Shown here: piece after piece, positions 1-6,231 of the stretch
Position numbering within the stretch: the stretch's first letter is position 1
How the letters are laid out: the number at the start of each line of letters is the position of its first letter
From: Clostridiales bacterium
GTDB taxonomy: Bacteria > Bacillota > Clostridia > Tissierellales > Sedimentibacteraceae
Direction: 5' to 3'
NCBI GenBank assembly: GCA_003487955.1
Contig: DNNJ01000361.1
Span: forward strand, 1-7,064
DNA: 7,064 nucleotides
Made by a program: the position numbers and the translations under genes
The notes under the pieces: model-generated
The model's database searches: none
Told to the model about the DNA's origin: nothing
The model's input: only the letters and a program-made list of their open reading frames with translations

Positions 1-411
1 TAATTCATTTGCTATAACAGATGCGGTCATGGTTTTTCCCGTTCCAGGTTCTCCTGTTATTAAGAATTTACTCCTGTTTTTCAATCCATTTTTTCTTAAA
101 AGCTCTTTTTTCTCATATTCCTTAATAATTCTTTTTATTTTTTCACTTATTGATTCTGTAACTATCAAATCTCTTAGTTCGAAATCACATATTTTTTCTT
201 CCAACATTTCGTTTCGATTATTTAATTTAACTATTTTACTTTTTGTTGAATACTTAGGGTTCTGCACAATATCTCTGATATCTTTTGCACTGGAAGTATG
301 ACCTAATTTTGCTTCATGAGCGGCTATTTGCAATGCAATAGTTTTAAACTTTTCATTGTCATTTTCAAAATGTGATCTCATTAATGATTTTATTTGCTCT
401 ATTGTAGCCAT
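1..411 (-). CDS. AAA+ family ATPase, N-terminal part (3' end beyond the window)
   Basis: The first 137 codons are open from ATG (409-411) to the left edge. An N-terminal helical region (about residues 1-50, beginning MATIEQIKSLMRSHF) and a linker lead into an AAA+ core. The Walker A motif is GEPGTGKT at residues 120-127, followed by MTASVIANEL, where the window ends. Walker B, the sensors and the arginine finger are therefore not visible. The start is well supported: AAGGAGGA lies 7 bases upstream, with a promoter further upstream. The family should couple ATP hydrolysis to remodelling of a protein partner in the cytoplasm. From memory, this N-terminal helical block plus the ...KNRSKFLITGEPGTGKTMTAS type of core belongs to ATPases often encoded just before an S8 (subtilisin-like) peptidase. 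That partner would lie to the left and cannot be checked. The AAA+ call is secure; the pairing is an inference. Confidence 0.88.
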   Translation of the reverse strand, partial: MATIEQIKSLMRSHFENDNEKFKTIALQIAAHEAKLGHTSSAKDIRDIVQNPKYSTKSKIVKLNNRNEMLEEKICDFELRDLIVTESISEKIKRIIKEYEKKELLRKNGLKNRSKFLITGEPGTGKTMTASVIANEL

Positions 412-418
412 GTTATCA

Positions 419-426
419 TCCTCCTT
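419..426 (-). promoter_or_regulatory. Ribosome binding site of the AAA+ ATPase gene
   Basis: The minus strand reads AAGGAGGA, a near-perfect Shine-Dalgarno sequence, 7 bases before the ATG at 409-411. It fixes the start of the partial ATPase gene. Confidence 0.8.
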
Positions 427-456
427 TTTTAAATTAAGAATATCATATATTTATAT

Positions 457-486
457 ATTATGCACTTAATTTTTATGTATTATCAA
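457..486 (-). promoter_or_regulatory. Candidate sigma-A promoter for the AAA+ ATPase gene
   Basis: On the minus strand a -35 box TTGATA (481-486) is separated by 18 bases from a -10 box CATAAT (457-462). Each box matches the consensus at five of six positions. Transcription would begin near 450, giving a leader of about 40 bases that contains the AAGGAGGA site. The promoter starts only 14 bases past the stop codon of the stalk-domain gene, so the ATPase appears to have its own transcription start. The surrounding DNA is very AT-rich, which raises the chance of fortuitous matches. Confidence 0.5.
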
Positions 487-499
487 ATTAAAGGTTGAG

Positions 500-1348
500 C
501 TACTTTTGCATCAACTTCACATTATTGATTTTATTCTCTTCAACTAAAATTGTTTCGTAAGAATTGTTACCTATTATTACTTTATATCTACCAGCTGGTA
601 TGTTTGTAAAATAAAACTCGTTCTCCTTATCTCCAACTATAGTTGTTTCATATTTTATTTCATTTTCATCTGTTAAAGTTAAATTCTCTCCAAACATACT
701 CTTATTACTTGTTATTTTTCCTTTTATTACATTTGTAGCAGTCTTAAAATAAATTAATATTTCTTCACTATATAAATCGCCATTTTCCATAACTATCATA
801 TCTTTTGGTATGTATAGGCTATAATAAGTATTTAACTCTAATTCTTTATTAGGAATTATTAAAAAATTGTTTTTCTTTGTTAATCCAGGTTGAGATTTTA
901 CACTTATTCTATTTCCTTTACAATCTATTAAAATGATACTGTCTTTATCTTTTATCTTATTAGTATTACTATCAAATACTATATCTATAAAACCCCATCT
1001 TAAATAATTTCCATCTTTTAAGGGTTCCGGATTCAGGTAAATTATATTATATTTACCATCTGTAGTTTTCATATTATAACTATCGTTACTATATAAATTA
1101 ACTCTTTTGTTTTCGCCATCCCAATCAACATCCATACCATTCATTTCAGCAACAGCTCTTATTGGTACATAGGTTGTTCCATTATATAGGAAATTATCAA
1201 CCAATACTTGTTCTTTGTTCACAAATAAATCAATGTTGTTAACTAGCACATCTATTTTCTTTAAAATCGAATTCGCAAATACAGGATTAAAGTTAAATAA
1301 AAATAATACAACGATTATAAAGAAAATTAAAAGCCTTTTAGTTTTCAT
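500..1348 (-). CDS. Secreted stalk-domain (copper amine oxidase N-terminal domain) protein with Ig-like and carboxypeptidase-regulatory-like domains
   Basis: The 282-residue product starts with a classical signal peptide: MKTKR, a hydrophobic core at about 6-20, and a likely signal peptidase I site after VFA (residue 25). Residues about 28-88 match the stalk domain (copper amine oxidase N-terminal family), with the hallmark TTYVPIRAVAEMNG followed by VDWDGENKRVNL. Residues about 100-205 look like a bacterial Ig-like beta-sandwich of the SbsA type, ending in an ILIYFKTA strand. Residues about 206-282 resemble a carboxypeptidase-regulatory or SpaA-like repeat, with the phrase FTNIPAGRYKVIIG. 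No transmembrane anchor, LPXTG motif or catalytic domain is visible, so it is probably exported and loosely wall-associated or free. Despite the family name, no copper or amine oxidase function is expected. AGGAGGA 6-7 bases before the ATG supports the start. It sits among cytoplasmic proteins and its link to them is unclear. Confidence 0.88.
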   Translation of the reverse strand: MKTKRLLIFFIIVVLFLFNFNPVFANSILKKIDVLVNNIDLFVNKEQVLVDNFLYNGTTYVPIRAVAEMNGMDVDWDGENKRVNLYSNDSYNMKTTDGKYNIIYLNPEPLKDGNYLRWGFIDIVFDSNTNKIKDKDSIILIDCKGNRISVKSQPGLTKKNNFLIIPNKELELNTYYSLYIPKDMIVMENGDLYSEEILIYFKTATNVIKGKITSNKSMFGENLTLTDENEIKYETTIVGDKENEFYFTNIPAGRYKVIIGNNSYETILVEENKINNVKLMQK

Positions 1349-1355
1349 CTTTATT

Positions 1356-1361
1356 TCCTCC
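1356..1361 (-). promoter_or_regulatory. Ribosome binding site of the stalk-domain gene
   Basis: GGAGGA on the minus strand lies 7 bases before the ATG at 1346-1348. It supports the start that includes the full signal peptide. Confidence 0.75.
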
Positions 1362-1391
1362 TATCTTTTTACAACTGAAGTACTCACCTTC

Positions 1392-1415
1392 GGCATTCAT
1401 GCAAATTTGAATGCC
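1392..1415 (-). repeat. Perfect 8-bp inverted repeat (hairpin or operator) in the leader of the stalk-domain gene
   Basis: GGCATTCA (1392-1399) and TGAATGCC (1408-1415) are exact reverse complements around an 8-base spacer. A further TACT/AGTA pairing just outside could extend the structure across an internal loop. The element lies 44 bases upstream of the stalk-domain ATG, in the 106-base gap after the ADP-ribosylglycohydrolase fusion. No T-run follows on either strand, so it is not a typical intrinsic terminator. A structured mRNA leader or a protein-binding operator would fit. I do not recognise a known riboswitch class. Confidence 0.5.
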
Positions 1416-1454
1416 TCCAAGTAATTTCAATACAAATATGACTTAACTCTAATT

Positions 1455-3065
1455 TTAGGTATCTATCCTGAAAAAGGCTAATAGCTTATCCCAATTTCCT
1501 GGGTATCCATTGCTACCGTTCCATGTAATAATTTGATTGTTTTCACGTTTTACTGCCAATGTCCACTGCGTCCCATCACAAATGAATGGATCAACATACT
1601 CATAATTCCAATACTCAACGTTAATGGTTTCAAAGTTATCCAGTAGCAACTTTGTTTTTTCCTCTGAAAAATGTTTTTTAATAGGAGATGTACCATAACC
1701 CTTGGTTGTTGTTAGAGTTGCAGTGTTATTTTCAATATTTAAGTAATAAGTATCGTATCCGCCGAAATACCCACCAATACTAAAGTAAATTTCAGTAATA
1801 GAGGTTAAATTACTGTCATCAATACTTTTCAATCTTTTAAGCCACTTGATAATACTTCCGTCATCAAGAAAATTTAGAAAAGCCATTTTAGAAATTGTTT
1901 CAGCTTGAATGGCACCCATTATTAATGCAAGTGTACATTTATCATCTAATAATTCTATACTAGCTTTTCTCATGGATTTCCTGTTCCAATTAATATTATT
2001 GTAATTTAATATGGAAACATACTCTGAAAGCTGATATTTGGGATGATTATCAGAAAACTCATAAAACTCTCTAATAAATGAATTCACAAGTTCTTCATAA
2101 GTTTCATATGGCATATAAATTGGGTCTTTAGAAGTTCCATCATCATCTCCCCAATATATCCACTGTCCACATAACAGCTCATTTTCTAATTTCCCAATAT
2201 ATTTTGTTAGTATTTTAAACTTGCCGGCTTCGCTATCATTTCCTTTAAATTCGCACCATTCATCATAAATCAAACGGAATTCTTCATCCAAATAAGTCAG
2301 AGCCTTTTCTTTTATGCCCTCAGGAACTCCATAATATGCTTCTGCAATGGAGCCAGTAATTGCTGCTAAGGTATCACTGTCACCCCCCATTGATATCGCT
2401 GTTCTGATGGCATCTTCAAATGAAGTAGATTCCAAGAAAGCCACAATTGCCTGGGGCACGGTTTCTTGACATGTTTCATTGAATTTATATGTATCTCTTA
2501 TTTCATCAATTGTGAAGTTTAAATCATAGTAATTTCCATTTATCTTATGGCGAATTTCTTCCTTGGTAGCTCCTCGCTTTGCCATATAGATTGAAACCAC
2601 CGTAGCTTCTGCACCTTTGATACCTTCTTCGTGATTATGTGTTGTGGATGTTATTATTTCAGATAATTTACGTGCTTCATAATCTGTGTTTGCAATAAAT
2701 CCTACCGGACTTATACGCATGGAAGCTCCATTCCCAAAGCTGTTATAAGGCTTGGGATTATCACTGAAGATCCAACGTCCAAACATTCCACCATAGCCGC
2801 AATGTGGGTATTTTCGTCCAATTTCCTGCATGTATTTAATCGTCATAGTTTCAAGCAAAGCATAGTATTCATCATTGTTGCTATGTCCGCTTAGCAAAGG
2901 TTTTATTTTATTCTCTGTTTCCATAATAGCTTTAGCTACTGCAATGGTCATAATGCTGTCATCTGTCACTTCACATTCATCAGTGAAAAGTTCAAAATCC
3001 TTACTTCTGTGATTATTAAATTCAAAACGAGAACCTACAATATCACCAATAATCGCTCCTATCAA
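1455..3065 (-). CDS. ADP-ribosylglycohydrolase (DraG-type) fused to a DUF6508-like domain and a further C-terminal domain
   Basis: The 536-residue product has three parts. Residues 1-275 are a complete DraG-type ADP-ribosylglycohydrolase: opening MIGAIIGDIVGSRFE, the metal-binding TDDS at 34-37, GNGASMR at 111-117, HNHEEGI at 143-149 and MGGDSDTLAAITGSIAEAYYG at 226-246. All expected acidic metal ligands (D35, D36, D229, D231) are present, so it should be active with two Mg2+ ions in removing ADP-ribose from a protein, nucleic acid or small molecule in the cytoplasm. Residues about 283-415 resemble DUF6508 (KFKILTKYIGKLENELLCGQWIYWGDDDG onward, in pieces). Residues about 418-536 form a third beta-rich domain with GYFGGYDTYYL and a C-terminal GTQWTLAVKRE..GSNGYPGNW segment of unknown role. 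Stand-alone DraG proteins are usually about 300 residues, so the extra 260 are unusual. The start is TTG: an in-frame TAA directly precedes it, AAGGTGAG lies just upstream, and the next Met is residue 39, beyond essential motifs. The substrate is unknown. Confidence 0.88.
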   Translation of the reverse strand: MIGAIIGDIVGSRFEFNNHRSKDFELFTDECEVTDDSIMTIAVAKAIMETENKIKPLLSGHSNNDEYYALLETMTIKYMQEIGRKYPHCGYGGMFGRWIFSDNPKPYNSFGNGASMRISPVGFIANTDYEARKLSEIITSTTHNHEEGIKGAEATVVSIYMAKRGATKEEIRHKINGNYYDLNFTIDEIRDTYKFNETCQETVPQAIVAFLESTSFEDAIRTAISMGGDSDTLAAITGSIAEAYYGVPEGIKEKALTYLDEEFRLIYDEWCEFKGNDSEAGKFKILTKYIGKLENELLCGQWIYWGDDDGTSKDPIYMPYETYEELVNSFIREFYEFSDNHPKYQLSEYVSILNYNNINWNRKSMRKASIELLDDKCTLALIMGAIQAETISKMAFLNFLDDGSIIKWLKRLKSIDDSNLTSITEIYFSIGGYFGGYDTYYLNIENNTATLTTTKGYGTSPIKKHFSEEKTKLLLDNFETINVEYWNYEYVDPFICDGTQWTLAVKRENNQIITWNGSNGYPGNWDKLLAFFRIDT

Positions 3066-3069
3066 TTAG

Positions 3070-3077
3070 CTCACCTT
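3070..3077 (-). promoter_or_regulatory. Ribosome binding site that fixes the TTG start of the ADP-ribosylglycohydrolase fusion
   Basis: The minus strand reads AAGGTGAG, then CTAA, then TTG (3063-3065). The TAA at 3066-3068 is in frame and adjoins the TTG, so no earlier start is possible. Starting at the next ATG would remove the conserved family opening and the TDDS motif. Confidence 0.7.
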
Positions 3078-3100
3078 CTTTCTAAGACTAAAAATAGTAT

Positions 3101-3124
3101 AAAAAACCATTCGTATGATTTTTT
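3101..3124 (-). terminator. Possible intrinsic terminator (A/U-rich hairpin) after the broken nuclease gene
   Basis: In minus-strand RNA a 10-pair stem can form around the tetraloop ACGA: six A-U pairs at the base, a U-G wobble, one C-G pair, and two A-U pairs at the top. An A-run precedes and a U-run follows. It lies about 90 bases past the stop of the nuclease fragment and 36 bases before the TTG of the next gene. The U-run is part of the stem and the stem has just one G-C pair, so it is weak as a terminator. The hairpin edge also overlaps a -10-like TATACT. Confidence 0.35.
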
Positions 3125-3211
3125 TCAATGACCACTTCTTAATATTTGAAGCCTTTTGTATTGTTGGAACAGAATCAAAAATTGCTCTACTTTTCTATGC
3201 AAATTGTGATT

Positions 3212-3427
3212 TTACCAATATCTCATTTCAAGATATTCAATCAAATCAGAATATTTTATTTTATTAACAGGTTCCAGCAAATCTTTGGGCTGAATAATAA
3301 TATATTTACTTTGATCTTCTAAGTTTTCACGCCAGGTTTCTTCCATACCCTTATTACAACATCTATACTTTTTATTTAATAATTCCTTATTTTCAGATGG
3401 AATCACATGAATGTGTATAGTCATCAA
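3212..3427 (-). pseudogene. C-terminal fragment of the frameshifted PD-(D/E)XK nuclease
   Basis: This 71-codon frame overlaps the end of the 248-codon front part by 35 bases, from a TTG at 3425-3427 followed by an in-frame ATG. The visible text (IHVIPSENKELL, MEETWRENLEDQSKYIIIQPKDLLEP, YSDLIEYLEMRYW) reads as the natural tail of the upstream nuclease: an IHVIP strand, an acidic and aromatic helix, and a short C-terminal helix. No Shine-Dalgarno sequence is seen before its start, which argues against a separate small protein. If translated, it would have to come from coupling at the overlap or from a frameshift. Confidence 0.6.
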
Positions 3428-4139
3428 CTTTAATAGTTTCAGTATTCTTGTGTGCTATCATTTGTTCTGACCAGAGTGTCTGGCGCATGAGTTGATAAAA
3501 TGGTTCATAATAATAAACATCATGACAAGCTGATTTTAGTTGTTTAGATTGATTTATTAAATCGGTATAACGTGCTTTCCGTACTAAGCCCTTATTGCCG
3601 CTTCCTTTGTCTTCATTACCATAAGATTCTACATACTTCCACTCTATTGGAAACAAAACTTTTCGTCCATCTTTATGTTGACCATAAATCAAGGCATCAA
3701 GAGAAGTACAGTTGCTGCCTCTTGTTGAATACTTCTCGTTAAGGTGGTCGAAATCACTGACTGCTTCAAACTGTATATATTCAGACATATCTCCATCAGT
3801 TGTAATTTTTAACACATCAATAATATCAGGACAGATGTTCTGAATTATAGATAAAACTGTATTTTTGTCATCACGTATTGAATACAAATGATTTAAGCAT
3901 GAGACTTGCGATGAAAGGGTATGATTTGTTAGTTTCCCACCCCACCATGCAATTTTGTTTGTATTAAAATAGTTGCAAATTGATATTCTGGACTTCTTAT
4001 ACATATTGTTATTATTATCATTTAATACAAATGGGTAGCATTTTCCTCTGAAAAGACCGCAACCTTTATCTCCATTAAAAATATTTGTATTTTTTATCAA
4101 TTTCTCAGCTCGTTCATATTGTTGAGTTTTATAACTCAT
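3212..4139 (-). pseudogene. PGN_0703-type putative PD-(D/E)XK restriction endonuclease, frameshifted
   Basis: Two overlapping frames together make one protein of roughly 305-310 residues. Frame A starts at ATG 4137-4139, with GAGGGGG about 8 bases upstream, and runs 248 codons to TGA at 3393-3395. It carries a likely PD-(D/E)XK nuclease core: D148 in SLDALIYG, then E166 and K168 in FPIEWKYVE, followed by a helix with YTDLINQSKQL and the conserved-looking YYYEPFYQLMRQTLWSEQMIA. Frame A then reads KVDDYTHSCDSI and stops. The other frame reads IHVIPSENKELL and onward to ...YSDLIEYLEMRYW. From memory of the family, these segments are normally continuous. The break corresponds to a loss of two bases (or a gain of one) near 3405-3425, for example one TA unit lost from TATATA. 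The catalytic residues lie in the intact front part, but the product lacks its native C-terminus. A sequencing error or recoding is possible. Family assignment is fairly sure; the biological target is unknown. Confidence 0.72.
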
Positions 4140-4176
4140 ACATTATTCCCCCTCTTAGCTATTGAGTTTTACCTGT

Positions 4177-4205
4177 ACGATAATTTGTAATTGTCCCCTT
4201 TTCAA
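4177..4205 (-). promoter_or_regulatory. Candidate sigma-A promoter for the PD-(D/E)XK nuclease gene
   Basis: The minus strand has TTGAAA (4200-4205) and TATCGT (4177-4182) separated by 17 bases, matching five of six and four of six consensus positions. Transcription would start near 4170, about 30 bases before the nuclease ATG. It lies in the 72-base gap after the DUF434 gene, and no terminator hairpin was seen in that gap. A new transcription unit therefore plausibly begins here. Confidence 0.4.
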
Positions 4206-4211
4206 CTTAAT

Positions 4212-4925
4212 CTACCCTAAATCAATCATCCAGGCATCCTGTATATGGTCTTTAATAATCTTCCTTGACAGATTAAACCAGCTTTTGCATTCATCAAGTA
4301 TAATCGAGTCACCGGTTACAATTCTTTCCTTGCCGGCTAATACAGCATCCACATTGGGAATCAGCTCGACTTCAACAGGCATCCCCCATTGCCCTGAACA
4401 TTCCAATATCTTGCTTTTCAGTCTGCCTGAATTTGATACCGGAGAATCTAAATAAAATTTAACTATTGGCACATGTAATTCTTGCAGTGTCTTTCCTATG
4501 AGATTTAAAGCAGTATCTGTTTTATCTATAAGTCTGTATGTACCCCGAAGTCCTGCCAAATCTCTAAAGACACCGTCTTTCCCAAGCAATATGGGACTTC
4601 CCGACATTGCAACTTCTAAAGTAATTATTAGATTGAATCCATCAATATTCAAACAGCCATCCTTTGCGCAACCAAAAGGAAGCATTGTAGACCTTCTTTT
4701 TTCATAATCAGCCGTTGAAGATGTTGTTCTCTGAAGGGCTGTTCTTGCTCTTGCTGAAAGCAGATAATGGTTGCCTGTAAATTCTATTATTTGCTTTATC
4801 TTGTATCCTCTGTCAAGCAGCCACTGTATTTCTTCTTGGGCAATTTTTAATTCTTCAATGCTTTCATTGGAAAATATCTTTACATCATCCGGGTCAAAAC
4901 CTCTTTTGACATTCTTTGTAGACAT
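4212..4925 (-). CDS. DUF434/DUF5616 domain-containing protein
   Basis: The product is 237 residues from the preferred ATG at 4923-4925. Residues about 8-65 fit DUF434: RGFDPDDVKIFSNESIEEL, then AQEEIQWLLDRGYKIK, then GNHYLLSARARTALQR. Residues about 83-237 fit the companion DUF5616 domain: NIDGFNLIITLE, GKDGVFRDLAGLRGTYRLI, YLDSPVSNSGRLK, ELIPNVD and GDSIILDECKSWFNL. Conserved acidic residues D95, D122, D160, D193, D206 and D211 sit at strand ends, as in PIN/NYN-like nucleases. That is only an analogy; no function is established. A TTG at 4956-4958 would add 11 residues, but it overlaps the upstream gene and lacks a ribosome site. The chosen ATG has a weak AGG 5 bases upstream and gives the usual family start. 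It begins 13 bases after the diguanylate cyclase stop, which suggests cotranscription and perhaps translational coupling. Confidence 0.85.
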   Translation of the reverse strand: MSTKNVKRGFDPDDVKIFSNESIEELKIAQEEIQWLLDRGYKIKQIIEFTGNHYLLSARARTALQRTTSSTADYEKRRSTMLPFGCAKDGCLNIDGFNLIITLEVAMSGSPILLGKDGVFRDLAGLRGTYRLIDKTDTALNLIGKTLQELHVPIVKFYLDSPVSNSGRLKSKILECSGQWGMPVEVELIPNVDAVLAGKERIVTGDSIILDECKSWFNLSRKIIKDHIQDAWMIDLG

Positions 4926-4938
4926 CTTTACCTGCTTT

Positions 4939-6177
4939 CTATATATGATTAATAACAAACTTTAGAGATAAACTCTGTTTATTTGAAATCTCTGCTAAGC
5001 AAGTACAATTACGCTTTTCCTTTGCCTTATATAAAGCTTTATCCGTATTGTTTATAAATTCTTCGATAGATGATTCATTTGACGGAATTATTGTATTAAC
5101 ACCTAAACTAATTGTTATATGATCAGCAATATCAGAATGCAAATGTGGTACAGATATTTCTTCTACTCTTCTTCTCATTTGTTCAGCAAGTTCTAATGCT
5201 TTTTCTTTCTCTGTATGAGGAAGTACTATGATAAATTCCTCTCCTCCATACCTGGCTACCATATCCGAAGAACGCTTTGCACAATCTGATAGAACTTCTG
5301 CGATTTGTTGTATACAATAATCACCTGCTTGGTGACCATAATTATCATTGAATAATTTAAAATAATCAATGTCTGTCATTATCAACGATAATGGAGTGAA
5401 ATACCGTTTACATCTGTTCCATTCATCTTTAATTTTAATTTCAAACATAAAGCGATTAAAAACTCCGGTTAAAGAATCAGTTTTAGACAGAGTTTCCAGC
5501 TTTTGATTTGCTTCTTCTAATTCTTTGTTAATCCGTTTTAGTTCATCGTTTTTTTCCTGTAATATTATTTTATTATTGAAATCTTCTGTCCATTGTTTAT
5601 ATCTCATATAAGAAATTGCCCATGACATTATTAAAAAGGTAATGCTATTAATACTATTTGCAAACAACAACTCTGCAGATTTTTGAAAATAGGGCATTAG
5701 TATAAGAAAAAATGAGTGAATAATTAAATATATTGGTAATAATATAAATGGTTCAAAAATTGGAGTAACAGCTATTGCAATAATCGCAACAATATATACA
5801 ATAATCTGTCCGCTTGTTAATTGATCTAATAAGGATATACCTGCACACCATATTAATATGAAGCTTATAAAAAATATTCCGGTATAACGAATGCCGGTTA
5901 AATGCTTAGGAACATTCTTCCCCAGCTTAATAAAGATCAATAAAAATACTATCATTGCAAAAAGCATTATAATATACATAGATACATAGTATGTATCAGG
6001 TGGTTCGAAAGTGTTATCCATATTTGTGATAAAATGAGTCGTTAGCATAATCAATTCCAGGACAATGAATGCCTTTGCTGTAATTTGTGATCTGACTGTA
6101 TTAATCTTAGTTATGCTCGTAATAAATTCCGTTTTATAATTTTCAGGTGTTGATATAAGTTTTATTTTTTTAATCAT
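4939..6177 (-). CDS. Membrane-bound GGDEF diguanylate cyclase
   Basis: The 412-residue product has a cytoplasmic N-terminal stretch (1-33). Six likely membrane helices follow at about 34-51, 64-84, 97-117, 123-139, 141-162 and 173-190. A coiled-coil linker (about 200-232, IILQEKNDELKRINKELEEA in part) leads to a full GGDEF domain from TDSLTGVFNRFMFE (233-246). The active-site loop is RYGGEEF with GGEEF at 311-315. The metal-binding aspartate is D269 in MTDIDYFKLFNDNYGHQAGD. An RxxD inhibitory site (R302-S-S-D305) sits five residues before GGEEF. It should therefore make cyclic di-GMP from two GTP and be feedback-inhibited by it. The membrane part presumably senses an unknown signal; it does not match a MASE or CHASE domain that I can name. 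No EAL or HD-GYP partner is in the window. The ATG at 6175-6177 has GAAAGG at a slightly long 11-base spacing. A 54-base gap separates it from the upstream DUF2779 gene. Confidence 0.93.
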   Translation of the reverse strand: MIKKIKLISTPENYKTEFITSITKINTVRSQITAKAFIVLELIMLTTHFITNMDNTFEPPDTYYVSMYIIMLFAMIVFLLIFIKLGKNVPKHLTGIRYTGIFFISFILIWCAGISLLDQLTSGQIIVYIVAIIAIAVTPIFEPFILLPIYLIIHSFFLILMPYFQKSAELLFANSINSITFLIMSWAISYMRYKQWTEDFNNKIILQEKNDELKRINKELEEANQKLETLSKTDSLTGVFNRFMFEIKIKDEWNRCKRYFTPLSLIMTDIDYFKLFNDNYGHQAGDYCIQQIAEVLSDCAKRSSDMVARYGGEEFIIVLPHTEKEKALELAEQMRRRVEEISVPHLHSDIADHITISLGVNTIIPSNESSIEEFINNTDKALYKAKEKRNCTCLAEISNKQSLSLKFVINHI

Positions 6178-6231
6178 TTAATATATAACCTTTCTATTAC
6201 GTTATCCTTAGATTAAAACTCTTGCAAGTCT

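Noticed and set aside
29..301. A 90-codon plus-strand frame beginning MVFPVPGSPV
   Set aside because: It is the antisense shadow of the AAA+ ATPase; it runs over the Walker A region and has no ribosome site.
1392..1415. The inverted repeat as an intrinsic terminator of the fusion gene
   Set aside because: There is no T-run after the stem on either strand.
1215..1424. A 69-codon plus-strand frame
   Set aside because: It lies antisense to the signal peptide region of the stalk-domain gene, has low-complexity composition and no Shine-Dalgarno sequence.
3096..3130. TTGAAA and TATACT as a promoter for the fusion gene
   Set aside because: The spacing is 21 bases, too long for a normal sigma-A promoter, and no better -35 box is present for the TATACT.
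3066..3194. A 42-codon minus-strand stretch without stops, ending in the TAA that adjoins the TTG start of the fusion gene
   Set aside because: It has no ribosome site and no recognisable content, and it crosses the hairpin; chance openness is the simplest reading.
4162..4965. Plus-strand frames at 4162-4455, 4498-4707 and 4771-4965
   Set aside because: All are antisense to the DUF434 gene, whose conserved motifs are on the minus strand.
6178..6231. TTGCAA-17-TAACGT as a promoter for the diguanylate cyclase gene
   Set aside because: The -10 box matches only three of six positions; too weak to annotate.
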